Source: Geminocystis sp. NIES-3708 (GTDB lineage Bacteria > Cyanobacteriota > Cyanobacteriia > Cyanobacteriales > Cyanobacteriaceae). From it: DNA of 64,000 nt. Where the stretch lies: assembly GCF_001548095.1 (NCBI RefSeq), contig NZ_AP014815.1:496001-560000 (forward strand). Direction: 5' to 3'. The notes beneath the pieces were generated by a model. That model searched no databases. It worked only from the letters and a program-made list of their open reading frames with translations, and was not told where the DNA came from. The translations under genes and the position numbers were made by a program. This document shows positions 43,434 through 54,400 of this stretch, piece by piece. Every line of letters begins with the position of its first letter. Position 1 is the first letter of the stretch.

Positions 43434-43928
43434 ATGATTAAAGTTATTCCTTTTTCCAGAATTCATTGGAAGGAAGTATGGGAAATAATTGAACCAGTAT
43501 TTAGAGAGGGTGAAACTTATCCTTATCCCCCCGATATAAAAGAAGCGGAAGCCTATACAATTTGGGTGGAAATTCCGACTCAAACCTATATAGCTATTGA
43601 TGATAATGCTAACATTGTTGGAACATATTATTTAAAACCTAACCAACCCGGACTAGGCTCTCATGTATGTAACTGTGGATATGTTGTTGCTCAAAATGCA
43701 CGAAGGCAAGGTATTGCGTCTCAAATGTGCCTTCATTCTCAACGAGAAGCTATTGCTCACGGTTTTTTATATATGCAATACAATTTAGTTGTATCTACGA
43801 ACAAACCAGCTATTCAACTATGGAAAAAACAAGGCTTTGAGGTAATTGGCATTTTACCTAATGGGTTTAGGCATTCAAAATTAGGCTTAGTTGATGCACT
43901 GGTGATGTATAAGCAACTTTCGTCTTGA
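43434..43928 (+). CDS. GNAT family N-acetyltransferase
   Basis: 164 residues. Motif A is seen as CGYVVAQNARRQGIASQMCL, the acetyl-CoA pyrophosphate loop (R-R-Q-G-I-A). The C-terminal strand-helix VVSTNKPAIQLWKKQGFEVI and a final MYKQL strand are typical. Substrate unknown. It stands alone downstream of the IS982 relic. Confidence 0.88.
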   Translation: MIKVIPFSRIHWKEVWEIIEPVFREGETYPYPPDIKEAEAYTIWVEIPTQTYIAIDDNANIVGTYYLKPNQPGLGSHVCNCGYVVAQNARRQGIASQMCLHSQREAIAHGFLYMQYNLVVSTNKPAIQLWKKQGFEVIGILPNGFRHSKLGLVDALVMYKQLSS

Positions 43929-43980
43929 TCATAGCAAAGGGGTTTTCAATACTTTTTATATTTCGATGATATTTTAAACA

Positions 43981-44211
43981 ATGAATACAACTAAAATTCG
44001 TAGTGAATTAAAAGAATATATAGATGAATTATCTCTTGAAAAGTTAATATTAGTGGCGGATTTTGTCCAAGAATTAGAAGCTAAAAAAAATCTCGATTCA
44101 ACGGAAGAATTATTAAATATTCCAGATTTTGAGTCATTTTTTAAAAGGATAAATTAAGAAGTCAAAGAAGGTAAAGTTAAAAACTGGTGTGAGATTATCC
44201 CTCAGTACTGA
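43981..44211 (+). pseudogene. Small antitoxin-like protein truncated by TAA
   Basis: MNTTKIRSELKEYIDELSLE, then LVADFVQELEAKKNL and EELLNIPDFESFFKRIN (58 residues) stop at TAA 44155-44157. The same frame continues EVKEGKVKNWCEIIPQY to TGA at 44209-44211. Cyanobacterial antitoxins of this kind end with a motif like xxVKxGKVKDWxxIRxD, so a CAA to TAA change probably removed the toxin-binding tail. No toxin gene follows. Confidence 0.55.
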
Positions 44212-44457
44212 AAAATTTTATTTAAAGTTCAGTAAAATTTCGGCAAAAAAACTTGGCAAAATCCTTTCAAAATTTAGAAAAAAACATTATTATTATAGTA
44301 TATAATAATAGTAAAAATACTGTCGATCAAAACATTTAAAGATGAAAAGATCTGTATGTGAAACTTTTCAAAAATTTTATTATTTTAAATATTATAGTTT
44401 TATTTAAAGTTTGCTTACTATAAAATAGTTATTTTATATCATGATTTTAATTTACTA

Positions 44458-45624
44458 ATGAAAGAAGAAAAAGAAAACCTAAAAATTATTTTTATTTATG
44501 ATTGTATTTATCCAGATTCTTTAGGGGGCGTTGAATTTCGTAATTATCAACTAGCAAAATTTTTGATAGAAAAAGGTCATAATGTAACTTTAGCTGGTTG
44601 GGTGAAAGAAAAAAAACATCCTTTAAATGTAACAATAATTCCTTTACCTTTTGCCGAAAATTTATACAATAGTTTAGGTCAAAGAACAGCTTTCATTTCT
44701 CTAAAATATGCTTTTGCTATCTTAACTTTACCCTTGAAACAATTTGACATTATTTTTGTAGATAATATTCCTTATATTCACTTATTTTTATTAATTTTAT
44801 GGACAAAAATACTTAAGAAAAAAATTATTATTACTTGGCATGAATATTGGGGAAGATATTGGAAGTCTTATATAAAAAATTGGACGTGGTTTATTTATTA
44901 TAATATTGAGGTTTTAGCAGCACAATTAGGCAATAAAGTTATTTGTGTTAGTGAATTTACTGCTGAAAAGTTACGGAAAGCTAGACATAAATCTGATGAA
45001 ATAGAAATAGTTAGTAATGGCATTAATCTCGATTTTATCTCATCATTAAATGCCGATCATGTTGACGATATGCCACCATTAATTTATGCAGGAAGATTAA
45101 TTAGAGAAAAAAGAGTTGATTTATTATTAAAAGCTGTGAAAATTTTTAGCGAAATTTATAATCATCAAGGAGTAATTTTACAAATAATTGGTGAGGGTAA
45201 TAATAGAGAAGAATTAGAAAAATTAGCGCAAAAATTAGGTATTGCAAATAAAGTGATATTTCGAGGAAAATTGGAAACAATAGAAGAAGTTTGGCAGGAA
45301 ATAAGTCAAGCAAAAATTGCTATTCAACCATCTTTAAGGGAAGGTTTTGGGATTTTTCCTCTTGAAGCTATGGCACTAGGAATACCAGTTATTTATTGTC
45401 ATAGTCAGGAAAGTGCTGTGAAAGAAATTGTGAGAGATGGTATCGAAGGTATTGCAGTTAATCCTGATGAACATGATTTAAGTGAAGCGATCGCCCAATT
45501 ATTATATAATGAATCCCAATGGCAAAAATTGAGTAAAAATGGGAAATTAAGAGCAAAATCTTTTGATTGGCAAGAAATAGCCGATAAATTAGAAAAAATC
45601 TGTTTTAATTATCTTGATAAGTAA
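44458..45624 (+). CDS. Glycosyltransferase, GT4 family
   Basis: 388 residues of GT-B type. The N-terminal half contains DSLGGVEFRNYQLAKFLIEK. The donor-side half has LIYAGRLIREKRVDLLLKAV and SLREGFGIFPLEAMALGIPV with the EX7E pair. The gene is 29 bp ahead of a GtrA-type membrane protein on the same strand, so both probably act on a polyprenyl-linked sugar. Confidence 0.88.
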   Translation: MKEEKENLKIIFIYDCIYPDSLGGVEFRNYQLAKFLIEKGHNVTLAGWVKEKKHPLNVTIIPLPFAENLYNSLGQRTAFISLKYAFAILTLPLKQFDIIFVDNIPYIHLFLLILWTKILKKKIIITWHEYWGRYWKSYIKNWTWFIYYNIEVLAAQLGNKVICVSEFTAEKLRKARHKSDEIEIVSNGINLDFISSLNADHVDDMPPLIYAGRLIREKRVDLLLKAVKIFSEIYNHQGVILQIIGEGNNREELEKLAQKLGIANKVIFRGKLETIEEVWQEISQAKIAIQPSLREGFGIFPLEAMALGIPVIYCHSQESAVKEIVRDGIEGIAVNPDEHDLSEAIAQLLYNESQWQKLSKNGKLRAKSFDWQEIADKLEKICFNYLDK

Positions 45625-45653
45625 AAGAATTTATGATAACTAGATAAGTATGT

Positions 45654-46070
45654 ATGAAAATTAATTCTTATGGGCAAATTTTAAAAAAAACAATTGATAA
45701 AAAAAAAGAAATCATTAAATTTACTTTAGTTGGTGCTTTATGCCTAACTTTCAATGTATTTATTTTATGGTTTTTGACTGATAAATTTGCTGTGGAAGAA
45801 ATGATGGCGACTATTATAGGCTTTTTCTTTTCCAATTTATTGGGTTTTTTTCTTAATAAATATTTTACCTTTAAAGTAACTAATACTAATATTTTTAAAG
45901 AAATTTATAAATACTATGCTGTGATGACTTCCAGTTTTATTGCTAATTTGTTGGCAATGTTTATTTTTGTAAAAATATTGAACATTTGGATAGTTTATGC
46001 TAGTTTAATGGTGGCGATAGTTTTTTATATTTATAATTATTTAATGCACAAAAACTGGAGTTTTAAATAA
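45654..46070 (+). CDS. GtrA family membrane protein
   Basis: 138 residues with four membrane helices: KFTLVGALCLTFNVFILWFL, a second near IIGFFFSNLLGFFLNKYFTF, a third at SSFIANLLAMFIFVKILNIW and a last at LMVAIVFYIYNYLMHKNWSF. NKYFTF and KNWSFK are GtrA hallmarks. GtrA proteins are thought to flip polyprenyl-phosphate-glucose across the inner membrane. Operon with the preceding glycosyltransferase. Confidence 0.86.
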   Translation: MKINSYGQILKKTIDKKKEIIKFTLVGALCLTFNVFILWFLTDKFAVEEMMATIIGFFFSNLLGFFLNKYFTFKVTNTNIFKEIYKYYAVMTSSFIANLLAMFIFVKILNIWIVYASLMVAIVFYIYNYLMHKNWSFK

Positions 46071-46108
46071 AAAAAGTTATCATTCATATTTATAAAACTT
46101 TATTTTTT

Positions 46109-46720
46109 CTAAAATTTTATGAATAAAAATAATCCGATAAAAATCATCATTCCACCAGCTAAAATATTAATTTTTTTTCTAGTTTTGTCATCAAAAAATA
46201 ACCTAATTTTATCTGCCATAAGTGCATAGATAATCTTAACACCACCTACTGCAATAATTGCTGTTGTTAGAATAATACCTATGTCAAGATAAGATATTTG
46301 CGATAAATTAACAAAAGCAGGAAAAAAACCAAGATAGAATAAAATAGCTTTTTGATCTGCCAATGTAATCGATAATCCTGTCAAAAAACTAGATAATAAA
46401 GAAGAGTTGATGGATTTTTCCGTAATGGTATTATTTGATTTTGACTTACATAGTTTTATTCCTAAAAATATTAAGTAAGCACCTCCAAAATACTTTATTC
46501 CTACAAAAAAACCTCCCATAACTTCAGCGAGAAAAGATAAACCGCCAATGGCTATCAAGATGAAAATAATATCACCCATCAATATCCCTCCAATGGTAAC
46601 AATGCCATGAATAAACCCAAACATAGTTGTTCTTGTTATCACTGTTAGTACACTGATACTAGGAATTAAAGCCAATATAACCATGGCTGTGAATAGTGTC
46701 CAAATACTATTAAGTGTCAT
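46109..46720 (-). CDS. LysE family transporter (RhtB-like)
   Basis: 203 residues, six hydrophobic segments. ALIPSISVLTVITRTTMFGF, IGGILMGDIIFILIAIGGLS, then KYFGGAYLIFLGIKLCKS is the LysE/RhtB pattern. SITLADQKAILFYLGFFPAF is the conserved loop (usually NPKAxLFF). An exporter of amino acids or related metabolites. Convergent with gtrA. Confidence 0.85.
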   Translation of the reverse strand: MTLNSIWTLFTAMVILALIPSISVLTVITRTTMFGFIHGIVTIGGILMGDIIFILIAIGGLSFLAEVMGGFFVGIKYFGGAYLIFLGIKLCKSKSNNTITEKSINSSLLSSFLTGLSITLADQKAILFYLGFFPAFVNLSQISYLDIGIILTTAIIAVGGVKIIYALMADKIRLFFDDKTRKKINILAGGMMIFIGLFLFIKF

Positions 46721-46824
46721 AGTCTTTTTTTTTGAAATCTTAGAAATGTTAGTTTAAAAGATCTTCAATATACCTAGAAAAATAATAAAATTTATGATAA
46801 AATTGTAAAGTTGTCTAAATTCGC

Positions 46825-46906
46825 ACATCTGGGATGTCGGGTGTTTCTAAAAATCAGAAATAGAACTAACCCGGATGGAGGATAAACCCGAAAAAGGAGA
46901 AAAAAA
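46825..46906 (+). promoter_or_regulatory. Structured leader of rpsB
   Basis: ACATC (46825-46829) and GATGT (46833-46837) form a short hairpin. Next, CGGGT (46838-46842) can pair with ACCCG at 46869-46873 or with ACCCG at 46886-46890, the latter just upstream of the AAGGAG ribosome site (46895-46900). The mutually exclusive pairings suggest autogenous control by S2, as in other rpsB leaders. This is a structural inference. Confidence 0.5.
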
Positions 46907-47713
46907 ATGTCAGTAGTTAGCTTAAAAGAGCTATTAGATTCTGGTGTTCACTTTGGACATCAAACTCGTCGTTGGAATCCCAAAATGTCACCTTATATCT
47001 ACACCGCTAGAAATGGTGTACATATCATTGACTTAGTGCAAACTGCACAGTTAATGGAAGAGGCTTATGCTTATGTTAAAAAAGCCGCAGAAAGTGGTAA
47101 AAAAGTACTTTTTGTTGGTACTAAACGTCAAGCAGCGGGGATTATAGCCCAAGAAGCTAGTCGTTGTGGTGCATTTTACATTAATCAACGTTGGTTAGGT
47201 GGTATGCTTACCAACTGGGAAACTATTAAATCCAGAGTAGCACGTCTTAAAGATTTAGAAGAATTAGAAGAAAGTGGTGCTTTAGACAGAAGACCAAAAA
47301 AAGAAGCTTCTGTTTTACGTCGTGAACTTGCTAAGTTACAAAAATATCTCGGCGGTATCAAAGATATGCGTCGTGTTCCTGATATTGTCATTATTATTGA
47401 CATTCGCAGAGAACATAATGCTATCAAAGAGTGTCAAAAACTTAATCTCCCTGTTGTGTCTATGTTAGATACAAACTGTAATCCTGAGTTAGTAGATTTC
47501 CCTATTCCTGCTAATGATGATGCAATTCGCTCCATCAAATTGATTATCGGTAAATTAGCTGATGCAATTTATGAAGGACGTTATGGTAAAGCAGTTGCTG
47601 AAGGCAGATTCGATGAATTTGAAGAATCTTTAGCTAGTGGTGAAGTTGACTATGATGAAGATTACGATGATGAAGATGATGATGAAAATGTTGATGGTGG
47701 TGAAGAAGAATAA
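46907..47713 (+). CDS. rpsB: 30S ribosomal protein S2
   Basis: 268 residues. [20 protein letters not shown] then [37 protein letters not shown] and [20 protein letters not shown] are S2 signatures. The C-terminus carries an extra acidic tail ([20 protein letters not shown]), as in several cyanobacteria. A strong AAGGAG precedes the ATG. tsf follows after 170 bp, the usual order. Confidence 0.98.
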   Translation: MSVVSLKELLDSGVHFGHQTRRWNPKMSPYIYTARNGVHIIDLVQTAQLMEEAYAYVKKAAESGKKVLFVGTKRQAAGIIAQEASRCGAFYINQRWLGGMLTNWETIKSRVARLKDLEELEESGALDRRPKKEASVLRRELAKLQKYLGGIKDMRRVPDIVIIIDIRREHNAIKECQKLNLPVVSMLDTNCNPELVDFPIPANDDAIRSIKLIIGKLADAIYEGRYGKAVAEGRFDEFEESLASGEVDYDEDYDDEDDDENVDGGEEE

Positions 47714-47883
47714 TGAATGAGGAATAAAGCATTAGGAATTTAAGTGATTTATCATATTTTCCTCGTGTTTTCCTCCGTTGTTTACCCTTTCTCTGTTGAG
47801 TAATATGAAAATACTCTCAGGGTTAGGGTCAATTCGTGTAATGATTATTATTGATGATTTAAACTAAAAATAGTATTAATATT

Positions 47884-48543
47884 ATGGCTGAAATATCTGC
47901 AAAATTAGTAAAAGAACTTAGAGACAAGACTAATGCGGGGATGATGGATTGTAAAAAAGCCCTCGTAGAAAATGATGGTGATGTAGCAAAAGCCACTGAA
48001 TGGTTGCGTCAAAAAGGTATTACCTCTGCTGAGAAAAAAGCTGGTAGAGTTGCCGCCGAAGGTATCGTCGAAAGTTATATTCATACTGGTGGTAGAATTG
48101 GTGTTATTGTTGAAGTCAACTGCGAGACAGACTTCGTTGCCCGTAGAGAAGATTTCCAATCTTTAGCCAAAAATGTCGCTATGCAAATTGCAGCTTGTCC
48201 TAATGTTGAGTATGTTAAGATTGATGATATTCCTGAAGATATCGTTGCGAAGGAAAAAGAAATTGAAATGGGTAGAGATGATTTAGGTAATAAACCTGAA
48301 AATATTAAAGAAAAAATCGTTGAAGGTAGAATTCAAAAGCGTTTGGGAGAAATGTGTTTACTCAGTCAACCCTATATTCGTGATCAAGCTATCACCGTAG
48401 AAGAATTAATTACTCAACAAATTTCTAAGATTGGTGAAAATATTCAAGTACGTCGTTTCACCCGTTTTGTCTTAGGAGAAGGCATCGAAAAACAAGAAAC
48501 TAATTTTGCTGAAGAAGTTGCCGCTCAAGCAGGACTTAAATAA
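47884..48543 (+). CDS. tsf: Translation elongation factor Ts
   Basis: 219 residues. [20 protein letters not shown] is the N-terminal UBA-type domain, and [20 protein letters not shown] the core domain that displaces GDP from EF-Tu. It is the short cyanobacterial/plastid form with one core subdomain region. The C-terminal [20 protein letters not shown] is conserved. It follows rpsB. Confidence 0.98.
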   Translation: MAEISAKLVKELRDKTNAGMMDCKKALVENDGDVAKATEWLRQKGITSAEKKAGRVAAEGIVESYIHTGGRIGVIVEVNCETDFVARREDFQSLAKNVAMQIAACPNVEYVKIDDIPEDIVAKEKEIEMGRDDLGNKPENIKEKIVEGRIQKRLGEMCLLSQPYIRDQAITVEELITQQISKIGENIQVRRFTRFVLGEGIEKQETNFAEEVAAQAGLK

Positions 48544-48567
48544 TTAACAATTAACAATTAACAATTT
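48541..48567. repeat. Short CAATTAA tandem run
   Basis: AATTAACAATTAACAATTAA directly follows the tsf stop codon: about three and a half copies of a 7-bp unit. Same kind as the run after the response regulator gene at 20266. Confidence 0.6.
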
Positions 48568-48593
48568 ATGATTTCGTTAAATAGTAAGTAAAA

Positions 48594-49472
48594 ATGAGTA
48601 AATCAATCAAGAAGTTAAGTGATGATTTGACTATTTTAAATACTAAAATTCAGGATTTAGCCGATAATTTACAGAGTTTATATAAAGATTATTTTCAAAA
48701 TTTTAGTACCATTGTTAATCGTCAATTAGTATTGGCTACTTATCAAGTTTGTACACAAAAATATCCTGATTCTTTTCTTCGTTTAAGTTATCAAGAAAGA
48801 ATGAAATTACAGGAAAAAATTAGAACTTTTAATCATATTTTTATTCAAGACTTTATCGATAATTTAAAATCAATAGAATGTTCTAATAATCAATTTATTC
48901 AAAGTTTTTATCGTGATATTTTTGACTTTTTTTCTTCTTTAATTGTCATGGAAAATGATGATGAAACATCTTTAAATCAAGAAAATAACCAAAAAAAATA
49001 CTCGAATAATGAGGATATTTCTACAGATATAGATATAAATCCACAAGATTTAATTAAATTTCAAATAAATCTTGAAGACTGTATTGAAGAATGTTTAATG
49101 AATCTTTCTCATCACACCAATAAATATTTACAAAATGCTGGTATCTTGCCGAATAAAATACCAAGTAAAATTCTGGAAATGGCATTACAAGGGGAAGAAA
49201 ATACTTCTATTGTAAGTGGTTCACCTAATTTATTGAGTCTTTTAATTGAAAAAGAAGACAAGTCAGAAAATATTGATATTACACCTATTACCGCTATTTG
49301 TTTAAGATTAACAGAAATTGAATTTAATAATTCAGCCTTAAATTTGACGAGACAAAAAATTACTAATCTTCTTCAAAAATTAGACACTCTTGATGAAGAA
49401 TATCAAAAAATAACTAGACAATATGCGATCGCTCAAGCTGAATCTGCCTGGCGAAGTAGTTGGGTAGAGTAA
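48594..49472 (+). CDS. Hypothetical protein, helical
   Basis: 292 residues, rich in helix, with an N-terminal coiled-coil-like stretch (KLSDDLTILNTKIQDLADNL). A Ser/Asn/Asp-rich linker lies near residues 120-150. The segment MNLSHHTNKYLQNAGILPNK then ILEMALQ follows, and the end is QKITRQYAIAQAESAWRSSW. No membrane segment or catalytic motif is seen. It sits between tsf and pth on the same strand with short gaps, probably in one transcript. I know no function. Confidence 0.7.
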   Translation: MSKSIKKLSDDLTILNTKIQDLADNLQSLYKDYFQNFSTIVNRQLVLATYQVCTQKYPDSFLRLSYQERMKLQEKIRTFNHIFIQDFIDNLKSIECSNNQFIQSFYRDIFDFFSSLIVMENDDETSLNQENNQKKYSNNEDISTDIDINPQDLIKFQINLEDCIEECLMNLSHHTNKYLQNAGILPNKIPSKILEMALQGEENTSIVSGSPNLLSLLIEKEDKSENIDITPITAICLRLTEIEFNNSALNLTRQKITNLLQKLDTLDEEYQKITRQYAIAQAESAWRSSWVE

Positions 49473-49507
49473 TGAGAAATTAGTAATTAAATAATTTATT
49501 CAGAAAA

Positions 49508-50146
49508 ATGAGTGAGAAAAATATAGTTATTCCTGAAGTAATAATTGGTTTAGGAAATCCAGAAAAAAAATACGAAAAAACTAGACATAATATTGGTTTT
49601 GAAATAGTAGATTACTTAGCTGATAAGTGGGGTTTTAGTTGGCAAAAAAATACTAAATTTAATGCTTTATTTTGTGAAGGAATTTCACCTAATCGCCGCA
49701 AAATTAGATTAGTAAAACCGCTAACTTACATGAATCTATCAGGTCAATCTGTAAGAGCAGTATTAGACTGGTATAAGTTGGATGCTGAATCAAGTTTAGT
49801 CATCTATGATGATATGGATTTACCTTTTGGCAAAATTAGATTAAGATTATCAGGCTCAGCAGGTGGACATAACGGCATGAAATCAATCATTTCTCATGTT
49901 GGCACTCAAAAATTTTCTCGTTTTCGCATCGGTATCGGCAAATCTGAACATAAAGAGGTAACAGTTAGTCATGTTTTAGGTAAATTTTCTAAAACTGAAG
50001 CAAAAGTTATTGAGGAATTAATGATGTTAAGTCATGATGCCATCTGTCTGAGCTTAAGAGATGGTGTTGAGAAAGCTATGAGTCTTTATAATCAAAAGTT
50101 TGTGAGTATTGAAGATAGCCTGACCATTGAAAAAGAAAACAATTAA
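49508..50146 (+). CDS. pth: Peptidyl-tRNA hydrolase
   Basis: 212 residues. VIIGLGNPEKKYEKTRHNIG carries the catalytic His (TRHN) and the Asn after LG. KPLTYMNLSGQSV and SLVIYDDMDLPFGKIRLRLS (catalytic Asp), then GSAGGHNGMKSIISHVGTQK complete the site. It recycles peptidyl-tRNA released during translation, which suits its position after rpsB-tsf. Confidence 0.97.
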   Translation: MSEKNIVIPEVIIGLGNPEKKYEKTRHNIGFEIVDYLADKWGFSWQKNTKFNALFCEGISPNRRKIRLVKPLTYMNLSGQSVRAVLDWYKLDAESSLVIYDDMDLPFGKIRLRLSGSAGGHNGMKSIISHVGTQKFSRFRIGIGKSEHKEVTVSHVLGKFSKTEAKVIEELMMLSHDAICLSLRDGVEKAMSLYNQKFVSIEDSLTIEKENN

Positions 50147-50210
50147 TGATTCTTAATAATCCGTTATAATTCTAAGTTGCACCGCAATTATTTTATCTCT
50201 TTTTTCTTTT

Positions 50211-51278
50211 ATGGTAGCTACATTTGACCCAATTAACCAGAAAATGCCTCTAACTCCGATTTTTAATCCGAGTGGTGATGATCGCATAGAAAATAGAACT
50301 GTTTGGTTTGGTAATACAACTAACTTGATGCAATTGAATGACGTTCGCTATTCATGGGCAATTGGTTTATATCAGCAGATGAGAGAAAATTTTTGGATTC
50401 CCCAGAAACTTGATATAACACAAGATGTTACTGATTATTGGAATTTAACCAGTGAAGAACGTCGTGCTTTTGAAGGAATTTTATCTTATTTAACTTTTTT
50501 AGACTCCGTTCAAACTTGCAATATTCCCCATTTAAAAAGCTCTATTACAGCCCCTGAAATTAGTCTATGTATGGCGGAGCAAATATCTCAAGAAGGAATG
50601 CACAATCACGCCTATCAGTACATGATTGAGACGATTATTCCTAGTGATAAAAGAGATCAAGTTTATGATTTTTGGCGCACAGATAAAGTTTTATCAGCAA
50701 GATGTGAATTTATTGCAGGATTTTATCAAAAATATATTGATAATCCCACAAAAGAAAATTATTTTATTGCTCTTTTAAGTGATTATTTATTAGAAGGCTT
50801 ATACTTTTATAATGGCTTTATTTATTTCTACAATTTAGCCGCTAGAATGTTAATGCCGGGTTCTGCTGATATATTTAAAATGATTAATCGTGATGAATTA
50901 AGTCATGTGAGATTATATCAAAAATTGATCCCCGAAGCAATGCAAACATTTAACTATTCTTTAGATCAAATTTATGAAATGTTTGATACAGCAGTACAAC
51001 ATGAGTGCAAATGGACTAATCATATTGTCGGTAATAACATTTTAGGTATTACAGAATCTAGTACTGAGCGTTATACTAAATACCTTGCCAATATTCGTTT
51101 AAGAGCAATTGGCTTAGATCCCCTTTACACTGAGCCTCTCTATAGCAAAAGTCCTTATACTCATCTTGAAAAATTCTCTGACACCAAAAAAGAAGGTAAC
51201 ACCAAAGCAAATTTCTTTGAGGCTAGTGTTACCAGTTATATGATGTCCTCTGGGGTTTCTGGTTGGGATGAAATCTAA
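50211..51278 (+). CDS. nrdB: Ribonucleotide-diphosphate reductase, beta subunit
   Basis: 355 residues, ferritin-like di-metal protein. First metal Asp in YLTFLDSVQTCNIP. AEQISQEGMHNHAYQYM provides Glu, ExxH and the radical Tyr four residues after the His. ARCEFIAGFYQKY and MINRDELSHVRLY give the remaining Glu and ExxH ligands. The C-terminus is short and would dock to the alpha subunit, which is not in this window. It makes deoxyribonucleotides aerobically. Confidence 0.93.
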   Translation: MVATFDPINQKMPLTPIFNPSGDDRIENRTVWFGNTTNLMQLNDVRYSWAIGLYQQMRENFWIPQKLDITQDVTDYWNLTSEERRAFEGILSYLTFLDSVQTCNIPHLKSSITAPEISLCMAEQISQEGMHNHAYQYMIETIIPSDKRDQVYDFWRTDKVLSARCEFIAGFYQKYIDNPTKENYFIALLSDYLLEGLYFYNGFIYFYNLAARMLMPGSADIFKMINRDELSHVRLYQKLIPEAMQTFNYSLDQIYEMFDTAVQHECKWTNHIVGNNILGITESSTERYTKYLANIRLRAIGLDPLYTEPLYSKSPYTHLEKFSDTKKEGNTKANFFEASVTSYMMSSGVSGWDEI

Positions 51279-51496
51279 ATTAGATTTGAGTTCGATATAA
51301 ATTTGTTGGCAAAGATGAAACTAGAAGACTAGGTGACTAGGAAAGAATTGATTTAAACATTATTAAAATTGATTTTCGACACTTATTTATCAAATTTAAT
51401 TCTTTTCAGCGAGAAAAATTTGGTGTCTTATTAGTCTTAAATCTTTATTTATCAGAGTTTTTTACTATTGAACTATTCTATTTGTTCACCTTGTCT

Positions 51497-54400
51497 TCAT
51501 TGTTTCTCCGATGTCGAACCGAGATAAGTATAAGACTGAGAGATATTTTTTTTCTCGATAAAAGTAACTTCTTCAGTGGAAAAAGTCAAGGGTTGATGAA
51601 GTAACAGATAAAGACAAGGAATTAGAAACAGTGTCAATAAGGTAGCTAAAGACAACCCTGAAAATACCACAATTCCTAATGGTTGTAAAAATTCTCCTCC
51701 TTCCCCTGCCCCTAATGCTAAAGGGAACATTCCCAATACAGTAGTGATGGTAGTCATTAAAATAGGACGTAATCTTTGAGACGAGGCTTGAAGGATGGCA
51801 GTATAACGACTAGGCTTTTCAATATGAGGATTTTGGAGTTGTTTGTCATAAATTTGATTGGCTAACTCTACCATAATAATAGCGTTATTAACTACAATCC
51901 CAATTAATAAAACTGCACCCACAATAACTGTTGCACCGATGGGAGTTTGTGTAACGTATAAGCCGATTATTCCTCCCGATAAAGCTAAGGGTAAGGTAAA
52001 CATAATCACTAAAGGATCAATAATAGAATTATATTGGACTGCCATCACCACAAATACTAGAAAGGCGGCTAAACTTCCTAAAATGGGCAGAGAGGCTTGT
52101 AATTGTTTGTTACTCTCGGCGGCGATACTTGGCAAGATGCGGATACCTTGAGGCAATTCAATGGTTTCTAAGATGCTGTTAACTTCCGCTAAACCTGGTC
52201 CTAAAGATGCTCCTTCCGCTAAATTTCCCGTAATAATAAATACTTGTCTTTGATTAATTCTTTGAATTTGGGAAGGGGCTTTTTCTGTGCTTATCGTTGC
52301 GACATCTCCTAAACGAATTAAGCGATTATCATTGGTAAAAATTGGTACTTCTAATAACGCATTGGCATCTTTAACCAGATTTTGATCTAGTTGTACTCGA
52401 ATATCAATTAATCTTTCTCCTCTTTGCAACTGAGAAGTAACTAAACCGCTCACCGTAGTTTGTAAGGAATCAGTAATATCTATAATACTTAGATTCAAAT
52501 CTGCTAACCGTTGTAAATCTGGGATAATAGCCACTTCTGGTTGGGCAGGATCAGCATCAGGACGAAATTGGACTAATTTTGCCTTTTCATCGAGAATTCC
52601 AACTATTTTTCTGCCCGTATCTTCTAATAAACCTTGATCATTGCCTTGTAAGATAACATCCACATCTGCTCTTACAGGCGAATTATTTAAAAATAAACCT
52701 CTTACCGCAGCAGGATTGACACGAATACGAGTATCGACTAAGTTTAATTGATTGAAAGCTTTGTTGAGCTTGGTTATATATTCATCCAAGTTTGTACCTT
52801 TTTTAACGGTAATAGTACTTGAACCTCTTAAAGCATTTTCATTAACATTACTAGCAAATAACGAACCGCCAGAGGTTGTAAAAGAGTATAAAGTTTCAGG
52901 TTGTTTCAAGATTATTCCATCAACTAATTCCATCACTTTTTGATTATTTTCGAGGATAGTATTCGGAGGAAACTGGACAAAAACACTGGCTTGTCCTGTG
53001 TTAATTTGGGGGAGAATTTCTTGGGGTAACTGTTGAGCAAAATTTAAGCTAGTACTGCCTAAGAGAATAAATAAACCAAGGACAAAAAACCAACGAATTT
53101 TGATCAGAAGACTTAAAACAAAGCTATAACTATTATTAGCCGCATTAAAAGCCTTGTTAAACCATGAAATAATGAAAAAACGACGAATTTGACTGGAAAA
53201 TTGAATCGCCAATAATCGTGATGTGAGCATTGGTACAACAGTGACGGCCACTACGATGGAAGCACCAACGGCAAAGCTAATGGTTAAAACTAATTCGTTG
53301 AACAACAAAGAGATAAAACCGCCAATCATCAAAAATGGCAAAACTGCGACTAAATTAGTGCTGGTGGAAGCCACTAAGGCAGACTCTACTTCCGAAGAAC
53401 TTTGAATAGATTGTTCGAGGATTTGTCGGCGATAAATTCCTTTGTCGGAAATGGGATCATGAATAATTTTTTCTGTGCCTTCGATGATGGTTTCTAACAT
53501 CACAATAGAGTTATCAACCACAATGCCAACCCCTAAAGCTAAACCACCTAAACTGAAGACGTTTAAAGATAAGCCAAATATTTTCATCATAATTACCGCC
53601 GCTAAGGTAGCCATAGGTATCGAAATGACGATAATTATAGTCTGACGAATTGAACCTAAAAATAATAATACGGCGATCGCAGCTAAACCTGTACCAATTA
53701 AACCAGAACTGATAACGTTATTGATAGCATTACGAATAAAAATAGACTCGTCAAGGGTAGGTAATAAAGTTAAATCATCAGGGATAGTATTCGCTTTTTT
53801 TAACTCCTCAATTTTAGCTTTGATAGATTCTACCACCTCAATAGTATTGGCTTCGGGTTGTTTTTGCATACTCACTTTTACCGCAGGAGTACCATTAAGA
53901 TACACAAAAATACGTTGATCTTGTGCACCATCGATAACGTTAGCAAAATCATTCAAATAAACTCTTTGAGAGGAATTAGGAATAGCAAAAGAAAGGTTAT
54001 TTAATTCTTCAGCACTTTTAAATCTACCGACAACACGGGTTAAAGGCTCATTATTTTCGCCTAATAAGCGCCCTCCTGCTATATCTTGATTTGTATCTCG
54101 AATTTCAGCGAGAACATCATTTAAACCTATACCTAACGCCTGTAATCGTTGTAAATCGATTTCTACCCTAACTTCCTCTTCTATTCCTCCAGATATATCT
54201 ACTGAAGCTACCCCCGGTACAACAGTTAATTCTCTAGCTAATTCTTGATTAGCAAATACTCTTAAATCTAAAATATCTCTAACTTCAGAAGTAATAGCAA
54301 ATTCATAGACTGGTAACTGGGAAGGCTCAAATTTAAAGATACGGGGGCTTTCAATATCATCAGGTAAACGACTTCTTGCACGGTTAAAAGAAGCAGTAGC

